DNA of 9,061 bases from Balneolaceae bacterium UBA1514 (GCA_002323515.1 DCQQ01000039.1:94498-103558), one strand, 5' to 3'; positions 1 through 7,694 are shown, counted from the stretch's first letter. The notes: a model not told the origin generated them from the letters alone. Translations and numbers: made by a program.

Positions 1-1642
1 CACTCTGTTGATTGGTGGGACGGTTAACGGATAATTGGTTCACCGATCCTGCTGGTAGTGGCACTGCAATTACTTGACCAGGGTATATGATATTGGACAG
101 GTTATCATTACTTGCATAGATACCACTAACACTCGTTCCATACCTACGTGCTATCAATCCAATGGATTCACCACTTTGAACGGTATGCATGGTGATACTT
201 TGGTTTTGACTTTCTCGAGGTAAACTATCATAAATGGCTCGTAAGTCATTCCCCTTGCCAACAGGCACTTTTAACGCATAGTTCAAGCCTGGAGGGGTTG
301 CCCAACGCAATAGCTCTGGATTATATTCTTTTAGTGTTTTCGTGGATATACCCATGGCTTCTGCCAGTATCTCTAACGACATAAGTCCATCAACCTCGAC
401 AGTCTCATAGGAATATGGCTCTTGGCCATAGTTAGTTTGAAACCCAAATTCTTCTGGACTCAGATTAATCATAGTTGTGGCAATAAAACCAGGTACATAT
501 CCTCTGGTTTCACGAGGTAAGTATGGATAGGCAGCCCAATAATCCTTCACACCACCCGCACGGTTAATGGCCCTATTTAATCCACGTGGGCTAATATTAT
601 AATTGGCCATGGCTAGATGCCAGTCCCCCCATACATTGTACAGATCTTTTAAGTGTCGTGCTGCTGCTCTGGTAGCTTTTTCAGGATCTCTTCGCTCATC
701 TACCCACCAATTAATTTCAATCCCATATACTCGTGCAGTGGCTGCTATAAATTGCCACATTCCAACAGCCGACGCCCAACTCCTAGCCGTAGGGTTTAAC
801 CCACTTTCAATAAAAGCTAAATAAACCAATTCTTGGGGCATTTCCTCTTCCCGAAAAATCTCTAACATCATGGGCTTGTACACCTCCGCCCTCTCTCTCC
901 ATTTTTCCATCACATCTGGCCTTCTCAACGTATAGTAAACAAGATGTCGATTTACTTGTGCATTTTGCAGTAACAACACCGATGTTTTAAAGGTTTCGGT
1001 GTCTTTTGGAAAGTTAAAGTCCTCAGCCAAGGTGTTTTCATCTTCTAGAAAATCTTCTTGAATAGCAAATATTTCTCCTTGTGCCTGATCTTCCTCTTCC
1101 GTTATCCCATAAAAAGCTCGATACTCACCAACAACCGCTCTAGAGAGTTGAGCAAAGCGTGTATTACTTCTAATTTCTGGATACTCATCTAACAAGTCCT
1201 GCGAAGCTGCCAATGATTCGTTAATTAGACGTTCTGCTTCTACGGGCTCATTATTTACCTGTGCTTTTAAAGCCTGTACATGTGAAGCGTATATATTGGC
1301 AATCCGAAGCATCATATCACGCTCAAAGCTGTCCATTTGTAGCTCTACCGGAATCAATTCTGTTGTGTCACCAGCTGCAATGTCTGTAGAGGTCGAAGAC
1401 CAAGCCTGCATAGGATTATTATAAGGGAGATATTTGGTTTTTATCTCTTGGTACTCAACCGTGGGTGGAGCCTCTTGAGCATGAACTATGGATGTGTTAC
1501 CCAAAGAAAGTACCATTAGTATAATTAAGGTCGCCATTGGTAACGCTTTACATGCCAGTAGGTGAAAATTTGACTTCAACAAGCTATTTGTGCCTATTGA
1601 AAGCGTGTCTGTTAAATTAGTACCTGTTGGACATAGGTGCAT
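1..1642 (-). CDS. mltD: MltD-like membrane/periplasmic lytic transglycosylase with LysM repeats (3' end cut by window)
   Basis: Lytic murein transglycosylases cleave the MurNAc-GlcNAc bond of peptidoglycan in the periplasm. Numbering from the ATG at 1642, a hydrophobic export segment (MATLIILMVLSLG) ends at a VHA|Q signal-peptidase-like site near residue 55. A Glu-rich, probably helical region of about 180 residues follows. The SLT domain comes next: catalytic Glu about residue 279 (codon 806-808) in AFIESGLNP, then SWASAVGMWQF, TARVYGI, MANYN and YLPRETRGYVPGFIA, all typical of MltD. A degenerate LysM (VEVDGLMSLEILAEAMGIS) and a canonical one (HTVQSGESIGLIARRYGTS) follow, and the frame runs off the left edge. 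The start is uncertain: ATG 1642 gives a long leader, TTG 1579 gives the best signal peptide (Lys near the N-terminus), and ATG 1537 gives a short one without positive charge. None has a ribosome binding site. It lies about 65 bases after nadE. The family call is firm and the start is weak. Confidence 0.9.
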   Translation of the reverse strand, partial: MHLCPTGTNLTDTLSIGTNSLLKSNFHLLACKALPMATLIILMVLSLGNTSIVHAQEAPPTVEYQEIKTKYLPYNNPMQAWSSTSTDIAAGDTTELIPVELQMDSFERDMMLRIANIYASHVQALKAQVNNEPVEAERLINESLAASQDLLDEYPEIRSNTRFAQLSRAVVGEYRAFYGITEEEDQAQGEIFAIQEDFLEDENTLAEDFNFPKDTETFKTSVLLLQNAQVNRHLVYYTLRRPDVMEKWRERAEVYKPMMLEIFREEEMPQELVYLAFIESGLNPTARSWASAVGMWQFIAATARVYGIEINWWVDERRDPEKATRAAARHLKDLYNVWGDWHLAMANYNISPRGLNRAINRAGGVKDYWAAYPYLPRETRGYVPGFIATTMINLSPEEFGFQTNYGQEPYSYETVEVDGLMSLEILAEAMGISTKTLKEYNPELLRWATPPGLNYALKVPVGKGNDLRAIYDSLPRESQNQSITMHTVQSGESIGLIARRYGTSVSGIYASNDNLSNIIYPGQVIAVPLPAGSVNQLSVNRPTNQQS

Positions 1643-1707
1643 AATGGGCAAATGATTAGATAATAGGCTAACAAAGAATATTCGTTTTGGATAATATACT
1701 AAAAATC

Positions 1708-3459
1708 TCAAAAAGCACGACCCAATCTAAAGCCCGTCCATTGCTGCACTATTGGACGCCTTCGCCCAACACCAAATGCCACATCTGAGACCTTTAATCC
1801 AGGAGCCGATTGATACCGCTTAAACTCATTTAGGTCTACTTTTTTGAGAATTTCTTGCACTAAATCCGAATCAAAACCCATATCAACAAGTTCAGTCAAT
1901 TCTTTAGCCTGTTCAATATATCCCTTTAAAATTGCGTCTAAGATGACATAATCAGGCAAACTATCGGAGTCTTTTTGATCGGGACGTAATTCTGCTGAAG
2001 GTGCTTTGGTCAGAATCGCCTTAGGTATAACTTCTCGATTGTAATAGTGCTCATTCATCCACTCAGCCAATGCATAGACTTCGGACTTGTACAAATCAGA
2101 TATAACCCCCAATGCCCCGTTCATATCACCATATAATGTGCAGTACCCAACGGCATATTCTGATTTGTTACCCGTATTTAAAACTACCGCTCCAAATTTA
2201 TTAGCCCATGCCATTAAAATAGAACCTCTGATCCTACTTTGAATATTCTCCTCAGCAAGTCCAAATTCAGTACCCTTAAAATATTCCGCCATGCTACGGT
2301 CAAAGGCCTTTACCATGTTTTTAATGGGAATCTGATGACACTCTATACCCAAAGACGCCGCAAGTTGTATTGAATCTGCTACACTTCCTTTCGATGAATA
2401 TTCAGATGGCATAGTTACGCCGACAACCGCATCAGCCCCCAATGCTTCTACAGCTAATGCAGCCACTAAAGCCGAGTCTATCCCTCCACTAAGGCCCAAG
2501 CATACCTTCATTGGTAGCCCACTTTTGACAATATAGTGACGTATCCCTAAGGTTAATGCTTCAAAAATGAAGGCCTCCTCCGACTGTGCGGGCCCGCTGC
2601 TCCTTTGGGGTATATTTATGCCCGGTTGATGTGTAGTAAGGCTAGAGGTTCGATCTTCATCAGGGTCTGATTGTAAGTGTTTAATCTGAACTCCCTGACT
2701 ATCCCTAATGCATTCCACATCAAAAGTGGCTTCCTGAAATCGGGTGGCTCGATTGATCACATTGCCCAAGGCATCCATAGCTAGTGAATCTCCATCAAAA
2801 ATAAGTTCAGTTTGCGCCCCTACCTGATTTACATATAACAACGGGGATTGAAATTCTTTGCAACGTCGGGCTAACATATCGGCACGCTCATTTATTTTCC
2901 TACGTGTAAATGGAGATGCCGATATATTTACCATGATCTCCGCTCCCTTTTCATGCAACTGCTTCAAAGGATTTACATGATAGCGCATATAGGAATTATC
3001 ATTCTGCCAAATATCTTCACACACACTTATACCCCACTTGATCCCGAGTAATTCAATGGGTTCAACCGACATAGCTGGTTCGAAATACCTCACATCATCA
3101 AATACATCATAATTAGGTAGAAGTGACTTGTGTTGTATGGCAATCAATTTACGATTTGATACTACAAAGGCTGAATTATAACAAGGTCTTCCCAAATGCT
3201 CATTAGGGCTAATACTTCCAAATATCAATGCGATTTCTGGACATTGATCAATAATTGTTTCATTTGCTTTATAAATCGTATCTCTGAATTCGGGGAGATT
3301 TAATAAATCCATGGGTGGGTATCCACAAATCGTTAATTCAGGTAAGATTAGAAGCTCGATACCTTGTTCACGAGCGGACTCTATTTCTTTTAAAATACGA
3401 CTTGTATTTCCTTGAATATCGCCTACCGTAGGATTCAACTGGGCTAATCTGACACGCAT
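1708..3459 (-). CDS. nadE: Glutamine-dependent NAD(+) synthetase
   Basis: This cytoplasmic enzyme catalyses the last step of NAD synthesis: deamido-NAD + ATP + glutamine to NAD. Two domains are visible. Residues 1-270 are a nitrilase-fold glutaminase with the Glu-Lys-Cys triad: Glu41 in LPELTICGYPP, Lys111 in QHKSLLPNY and Cys147 in ISVCEDIW. Residues about 290-583 are the synthetase, with the PP-loop LSGGIDSALVAA (Ser-Gly-Gly-Ile-Asp-Ser at 324-329), NTGNKSEYAVGY (428-439) and YGDMNGALGVISDLYKSEVY. The C-terminus FGVGRRRPI is the family's usual ending. Length (583 aa) is normal for the fused glutamine-dependent form, and all key residues are present, so ammonia can be channelled from glutamine. 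The ATG fits the family N-terminus (MRVRLAQLNPTVGD). No Shine-Dalgarno sequence is seen upstream. The gene starts 53 bases after the nuclease stop codon. Confidence 0.97.
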   Translation of the reverse strand: MRVRLAQLNPTVGDIQGNTSRILKEIESAREQGIELLILPELTICGYPPMDLLNLPEFRDTIYKANETIIDQCPEIALIFGSISPNEHLGRPCYNSAFVVSNRKLIAIQHKSLLPNYDVFDDVRYFEPAMSVEPIELLGIKWGISVCEDIWQNDNSYMRYHVNPLKQLHEKGAEIMVNISASPFTRRKINERADMLARRCKEFQSPLLYVNQVGAQTELIFDGDSLAMDALGNVINRATRFQEATFDVECIRDSQGVQIKHLQSDPDEDRTSSLTTHQPGINIPQRSSGPAQSEEAFIFEALTLGIRHYIVKSGLPMKVCLGLSGGIDSALVAALAVEALGADAVVGVTMPSEYSSKGSVADSIQLAASLGIECHQIPIKNMVKAFDRSMAEYFKGTEFGLAEENIQSRIRGSILMAWANKFGAVVLNTGNKSEYAVGYCTLYGDMNGALGVISDLYKSEVYALAEWMNEHYYNREVIPKAILTKAPSAELRPDQKDSDSLPDYVILDAILKGYIEQAKELTELVDMGFDSDLVQEILKKVDLNEFKRYQSAPGLKVSDVAFGVGRRRPIVQQWTGFRLGRAF

Positions 3460-3512
3460 TAAACTACATTGTTAATTTAGAACGGTATGCTATTAGAGCC
3501 ATTAATTATACC

Positions 3513-6122
3513 CTATTTAATCAATAACATGGACCGGCTTTGTAGCTGATCATTTGCTCGTAATGTATAAAAGTACACACCTGAAGCCCAATTATCCGCA
3601 TTTACCTGATATTGGTAGTTACCAGCTGCTTTCTGACCATAATTAATTCTAGTTAGTTCACGCCCCATAACATCTACCACTTGAAACTCCACATTAGCTG
3701 GAGTTTGTAATTCAAAACTAATTGTGGTACTGGGATTAAACGGGTTTGGGTAGTTAGGGTGCAAAATAAAGCCCATTTCACTTTTATTGAGCTGAGATTC
3801 GGCTTCAATATTGGTTGGAGTTCCATATAGAAATCGAGTCCAAACAGGATAATGATCGGATGTTTCACTAAGATAGTTACCTATATAATTAGGATTCTCT
3901 ACTCGCTCTGTTCCCTCAAACCACTCGTCCTCTAGCTCTGAACTAATAAGAATATGATCTAACATTGAGAATCGGGAGTAAGATGTATATCCGTTTTCTT
4001 CAAGACTCTTGGTTAGAATTGTATATTCGGTGTCATCATCAAAGTTTTTATATGGAGAGGCCAAATTATTATAAGTAGATTGAAGTATTTCATCATTAAA
4101 ATCACCCAAGACCATTACATTAGCACTTCTCCGCTGATTATCAAGAAAGACTTTAAGCTGCCTAGACGCATTGATTCGTTGGTTATAGTCACTTTCTTCA
4201 CCATATGCTTTAGCATGTATATTGTATAAGTACATTTCTCTAGTTTCCCCATTTATTGTTGCATCAATAAGTAATTCCAAGGGGAATCGGCCCGCTGCCC
4301 AGTCCGAATAATTCATCCCACTAGATATCAGTTGACTTTGGTAGACCTTAATGGTTTCCTCCTTATATATATAGGCTGTGCGCTGAGTCTGATCAAAGTT
4401 GGCTATTGTCCCACTATAGCCTTCTAGATTAGTCACTAAAGATTCAAAGAGATTCGCATTAGAAATTTCCTGTAATGCATATAAATCCGCGTCGATTGTT
4501 TCAATGAGGGTTTTAGCATTTTGCATTTGAAGGTTATCATCAACAGGGCCATTTGAAGCATCCCCAAACCATTCCACGTTCCAAGTGACTATATCCAACG
4601 TATGCTCTTTTGATATGGAATCACTAGGGAAGCTAACCGCGTCCACACTTAAATCGGAAGTGAAACGGGGTAGTATTTGATAAATGCCAGCAAATTGACC
4701 TACTACACCAATCATTTGAATGGGTTCGTTTGGACTCATAGCTCCTACTAACTCACTATCATTATCGACCCGCATTTCAGCCGTAGATGTAGGGTCCGAT
4801 ATAGAATAATTAGTATTACCTTGAAAGGCTCCCTGATGTTCTATAACTGTGTTTGGAATTTGCACTAGTTGAGCTTCCAAGCTACCTGAATTTACTTGAG
4901 TTAAAGTGACCATTTTAGGCTCAGGAACTCTGGATTCTACTTCCAGTATCTCATAATTAATCGAATTATCACTGTCAGTAGCAGAAATTTGCAATAAAAA
5001 ATCTTCATCTTCACCAGCTATGGGTCGGAATACATTCAGCGGTCCCTCTACAACAATAGAATCTCCAATGACGGCTTCAGCATGCAAAGGCTCATAATAG
5101 ACGGCCAATCCAGCCGTTCCATCTTGTAGATAAAGTGGTCCGCCAAATTCATTAGCTACAGTTACACGCCCTGCAATTCGAACCCGAGTCCCTAGACTCA
5201 ATGTTCGCGCGTCTGAAATTGGGAGCACATCGTCAGCCCCAAAGGCTTGTGCAGTCAGTGGTATACTGATTGTGGCTTGATTAGGATCATTACTTTTTAT
5301 TATAAGTTCACCTGAATAATCTCCCACACTTGTTGGATTAAAATGTAGCAAAATCTCCGTAGTAGCTTTAAAGGTTAAACTGCTGTCTTGAAGATCATCT
5401 ACAAAGAAATCTGCACCCGTAACTTCCACTGATTCTACCATTAAAGTGGGTTCGCCTAAATTAGTTATTAGAATTGGTTTGGATTTACTACCTCCCTCCA
5501 CTGTTGATTCAAAAGAAATTCCATTTTGTGAGGTTAGTATGATCCCATTAGTACTGACTTGAATGGTTTGAGTATCGCTGGCCTCAAGGAAATCAGTAAT
5601 GGTCAAATCATCTAGATTAATACGCCCGTCACCACCCTGAATCCACCGGAAACGGATAGGTCCGGAAATACCAACTTCAATCTCAAATAATTCTAAATCT
5701 GAACCCGGTGAAATGGGCTCTCCAACGGTGGTCCATGAACCACCTTTATCGACTGAATATTCCAATTGCAGCGAATTGCCTGTATTTGACCCATAGTTTG
5801 CACTAACAAAACTAACTACATCCGCACCATCATTCTTATCAAATAACATTGTAATTGAGCCCGATTTACCATTTCGACGGTCCATACGAACACCTTGTGA
5901 GCCATTGAATTTATCATTGCCCAAACTACCCAGTAGCGCATCATTAAAATACCAAGTCCCAGAAGATAGCTCAACATTAGCACCCGCATAAGATGTTTTT
6001 TGTCCGTCTTCGAAATTTTCTATTAACTGCGCACGTATAGGAGTAGCTGTCCATGTAACTAGCAGTGCAAAAATGAGAAAATGAATAGCTCTTTCTGCGC
6101 TTGAGTTTGAAGGGTTAATCAT
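3513..6122 (-). CDS. Secreted endonuclease/exonuclease/phosphatase-family nuclease with T9SS sorting domain
   Basis: This is probably an extracellular or surface nuclease exported through Sec and then type IX secretion. From the ATG (869 aa), the order is as follows. A signal peptide ends at PIRA|QLIENF (about residue 31). A jelly-roll/MAM-like domain (~35-180) ends in the motif INLDDLTITDF. An ASH/choice-of-anchor-D-like Ig fold (~190-292) carries LITNLGEPTL, LHFNPTSVGDYSGEL and SNDPNQATISIPL. One or two OB-fold modules of the YhcR/DUF5689 kind (~297-493) carry GRVTVANEFGGPLYLQDGTAG. The catalytic domain (~507-767) has WNVEWF (Asn515), LQEI (Glu552), NIHAKA (His636), GDFND (Asp674, Asn676), LDHIL (Asp722) and SDHYPVW (Asp756, His757), so the active site looks intact. 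The sorting domain (~786-869) starts NYPNPFNPSTTISF and ends in Lys. I chose ATG 6122 because AAAGGAT lies three bases upstream. A TTG at 6143 would add seven residues but has no ribosome binding site. Metal-dependent DNase activity is inferred; a phosphoesterase on another substrate is possible. Confidence 0.93.
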   Translation of the reverse strand: MINPSNSSAERAIHFLIFALLVTWTATPIRAQLIENFEDGQKTSYAGANVELSSGTWYFNDALLGSLGNDKFNGSQGVRMDRRNGKSGSITMLFDKNDGADVVSFVSANYGSNTGNSLQLEYSVDKGGSWTTVGEPISPGSDLELFEIEVGISGPIRFRWIQGGDGRINLDDLTITDFLEASDTQTIQVSTNGIILTSQNGISFESTVEGGSKSKPILITNLGEPTLMVESVEVTGADFFVDDLQDSSLTFKATTEILLHFNPTSVGDYSGELIIKSNDPNQATISIPLTAQAFGADDVLPISDARTLSLGTRVRIAGRVTVANEFGGPLYLQDGTAGLAVYYEPLHAEAVIGDSIVVEGPLNVFRPIAGEDEDFLLQISATDSDNSINYEILEVESRVPEPKMVTLTQVNSGSLEAQLVQIPNTVIEHQGAFQGNTNYSISDPTSTAEMRVDNDSELVGAMSPNEPIQMIGVVGQFAGIYQILPRFTSDLSVDAVSFPSDSISKEHTLDIVTWNVEWFGDASNGPVDDNLQMQNAKTLIETIDADLYALQEISNANLFESLVTNLEGYSGTIANFDQTQRTAYIYKEETIKVYQSQLISSGMNYSDWAAGRFPLELLIDATINGETREMYLYNIHAKAYGEESDYNQRINASRQLKVFLDNQRRSANVMVLGDFNDEILQSTYNNLASPYKNFDDDTEYTILTKSLEENGYTSYSRFSMLDHILISSELEDEWFEGTERVENPNYIGNYLSETSDHYPVWTRFLYGTPTNIEAESQLNKSEMGFILHPNYPNPFNPSTTISFELQTPANVEFQVVDVMGRELTRINYGQKAAGNYQYQVNADNWASGVYFYTLRANDQLQSRSMLLIK

Positions 6123-6147
6123 ATTATCCTTTGATTTATTCAAAGGT
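6123..6147 (-). promoter_or_regulatory. Hairpin covering the ribosome binding site of the nuclease gene
   Basis: Read on the minus strand, CCTTTGA (6146-6140), a five-base loop (6139-6135) and TCAAAGG (6134-6128) form a perfect 7-bp inverted repeat. The 3' arm contains the AAAGGA of the only good Shine-Dalgarno sequence (AAAGGAT, 6132-6126), which sits three bases before the ATG at 6122. In mRNA the folded form would hide the site. The stem is A/U-rich and has no U-tract after it, so it does not look like a terminator. A regulatory role, such as translation control or temperature sensing, is an inference from position. Confidence 0.5.
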
Positions 6148-6190
6148 CAATATAGGGAGATCTTCAACCTCTTACACAATTGACTTACTA

Positions 6191-7090
6191 TCACCTTAGT
6201 CCGTTTGGTAGCCCTTTACAGATTCTACTTACAGCGTCGTGGCTGTGCAAACTTTCTAGGTGAGCACAACGGACCACAAAATCACGAATAGAATTATAGC
6301 TATCTAATTCTTGATATAGTAGTCGTGCAGCATCTTCAACAAATTTTTGAAAAGCTCCATTTAATTCTGCAAAAGCTTGCTCATCTTCTCTCTTTACTAT
6401 TACCTGTGTTTCCGTTTGAAGTGCTTCGCGACATATTTCAACTAAATCTTCAACGTAAAAGGTATCCTTTAAGGCTACAGTAACTTCTGCAACACTACGT
6501 TGGGAATGAGGAATAGCCGCAAGATTACGTACTTCTCGTGCATGTTCTGCAAGTTCATAAGAACATGGGCAGGCACTACTGTATTCAAAATTTAAATGCA
6601 TAAATTTATTGAAACGTCCATAGGAATCTAAATGACCTTCTAAGGACGCATCGTAATATTGATATCCCTTTAATTCACTGCGTAGACTATTTTTTAACAT
6701 AGGAAAGGAGAAACTAAGCCGTAAAAAAGCTTCTTGTGCGTTAAGATCTTTTTTATATGCCTTTAATATATTTTCAAGAGTGTCCAAAGTGAAGATGTCA
6801 TCTTTAAAACGGTAAAACGTTCGCATAATGCGACCCATATTTATACCTTTTTTATTTGCATCAAGACTGACGTATCCATCTACTGAGACCTCTAGTAATT
6901 GGGTCTTACCATCTCTTTGCTTTATATGGAGGGGTAGTTTGAAATTTGATATTCCAACTTGCTGTATAGGTACATTCGCACCATTTATCAATGAAGCAGG
7001 TCCATTCTGTAAATCAGGAAGTGATTCTTTGTATTCTGGTGTAACAGTGAATGTAGGGTCGTAAAATCGTTTTAAACCTTGTGATAACAT
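6191..7090 (-). CDS. folE2: GTP cyclohydrolase IB (FolE2)
   Basis: FolE2 converts GTP to 7,8-dihydroneopterin triphosphate plus formate. This is the entry step to folate, biopterin-type cofactors and queuosine. The type IB enzyme is unrelated in sequence to FolE (IA) and does not strictly need zinc. Family hallmarks are visible in the 299-aa product: VGISNFKLPL near residue 45, INMGRIMRTF at 83-92, the active-site region SSACPCSYEL with Cys174 and Cys176, PHSQRSVAEVTV at 194-205, VKREDEQAF at 232-240, and the C-terminal HLESLHSHDA at 277-286. Length is normal. The ATG follows closely after an in-frame TAA, and the gene begins 41 bases after the PTPS gene in the same direction, which supports a shared pterin pathway. 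No Shine-Dalgarno sequence precedes it. Confidence 0.95.
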   Translation of the reverse strand: MLSQGLKRFYDPTFTVTPEYKESLPDLQNGPASLINGANVPIQQVGISNFKLPLHIKQRDGKTQLLEVSVDGYVSLDANKKGINMGRIMRTFYRFKDDIFTLDTLENILKAYKKDLNAQEAFLRLSFSFPMLKNSLRSELKGYQYYDASLEGHLDSYGRFNKFMHLNFEYSSACPCSYELAEHAREVRNLAAIPHSQRSVAEVTVALKDTFYVEDLVEICREALQTETQVIVKREDEQAFAELNGAFQKFVEDAARLLYQELDSYNSIRDFVVRCAHLESLHSHDAVSRICKGLPNGLR

Positions 7091-7131
7091 ATTTAGATAT
7101 TAAATTAATTTGCGTCTCTCGTTTAGTGAAT

Positions 7132-7563
7132 TTAAATAGTTTTATACGGACAATATACTGCACTATTTCGTTCGGTTTCAAACAATTTTACCGAATAAAG
7201 TACACTTCCTTTACTTGCTTCTGATTCGACTGGTTTTTTCAATTGATGGTAAAATGCTTGTACTAAATTTTCAGAAGTAGGTATTATACCTGCAAGAAAT
7301 GGTACATCCATGTTCAAATTGCGATGATCGCATGGTTCTAAAATGTATTGCTCAATAATTTTTTTTAAGCGTCCCAAATCAATTACATAGCCGGTTTCTG
7401 GATCAGGTATTCCTGCGAGAGTAACTTCTAATATATAATTGTGTCCATGCCAATTGGCATAATTACATTTCCCAAAAGTCTCTTGATTCCATTGGTCAGA
7501 TTTACTGGAATTAACTAATCTGTGTGCTGCATTGAAGTGAGTTTTTCGAGTAACAAATACCAC
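7132..7563 (-). CDS. queD: 6-pyruvoyl-tetrahydropterin synthase / QueD family protein
   Basis: Enzymes of this family (COG0720) act on 7,8-dihydroneopterin triphosphate, the FolE2 product. They yield 6-pyruvoyl-tetrahydropterin (biopterin route) or 6-carboxy-tetrahydropterin (QueD, queuosine route). The 143-aa product is full length. Visible residues are zinc ligands His14 (FNAAHRL), His39 and His41 (WHGHNY), catalytic Cys33, the Asp79-His80 pair in CDHRNLNMDVPF, and the pterin-anchoring Glu129 in LFETERN. Cys33 and His39 are separated by five residues, as in animal PTPS (Cys42/His48), whereas E. coli QueD has three. The gene symbol is therefore provisional. The start is GTG: an in-frame TGA lies 24 bases upstream and no ATG or TTG lies between. 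AAGGAT (7573-7568) is four bases before the GTG. It is the first gene after the terminator and probably heads the transcript. Confidence 0.93.
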   Translation of the reverse strand: MVFVTRKTHFNAAHRLVNSSKSDQWNQETFGKCNYANWHGHNYILEVTLAGIPDPETGYVIDLGRLKKIIEQYILEPCDHRNLNMDVPFLAGIIPTSENLVQAFYHQLKKPVESEASKGSVLYSVKLFETERNSAVYCPYKTI

Positions 7564-7680
7564 GCTTATCCTTATTTGAAGCCTATTTCAAGCCATTTAA
7601 ATATTATTATACAAATTATAACGGATAAGCTGACTAAACGGTTCCTTACAAACAATTTCATGTATAATGTAGATTTGTTT
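7564..7680 (-). promoter_or_regulatory. Leader of the PTPS gene with ribosome-binding-site inverted repeat and tandem 11-mers
   Basis: On the minus strand this AT-rich stretch between the terminator and the GTG start should hold the promoter of the pterin genes. GCTTATCC (7630-7623) is the exact complement of GGATAAGC (7571-7564), which contains part of the ribosome binding site and abuts the GTG. Between them lie two TATAAT hexamers (7620-7615 and 7611-7606), neither with a good -35 or a Bacteroidetes-type TTTG element. Two abutting 11-mers (7594-7584 and 7583-7573) differ at one base: GGCTTGAAATA and GGCTTCAAATA. If transcription starts upstream of 7630 the 8-bp pairing could hide the binding site. 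If it starts at the TATAAT boxes, the upstream arm is not in the mRNA. I could not place a promoter with confidence. Confidence 0.35.
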
Positions 7681-7694
7681 AAAATTAATTTGAC

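Noticed and set aside
603..824. Open frame on the plus strand of 73 codons
   Set aside because: It is antisense to the conserved SLT catalytic domain of the MltD-like gene, and its product resembles nothing; it is a shadow frame.
3460..3512. Promoter with TATAAT between the nuclease and nadE genes
   Set aside because: A TATAAT-like hexamer is present, but no -35 or TTTG element lies at the right distance, and such hexamers are common in AT-rich DNA.
6141..6143. TTG as the start of the nuclease gene
   Set aside because: It has no ribosome binding site and lies in the hairpin; the ATG at 6120-6122 has AAAGGAT at good spacing and gives a normal signal peptide.
6828..7064. Open frame on the plus strand of 78 codons
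   Set aside because: It lies antisense inside folE2, whose conserved protein sequence explains the DNA.
7564..7680. preQ1 riboswitch before the PTPS/queD gene
   Set aside because: I looked for the compact preQ1 pattern of a C-rich loop with an A-rich tail and did not find it; only the simple 8-bp repeat is supported.
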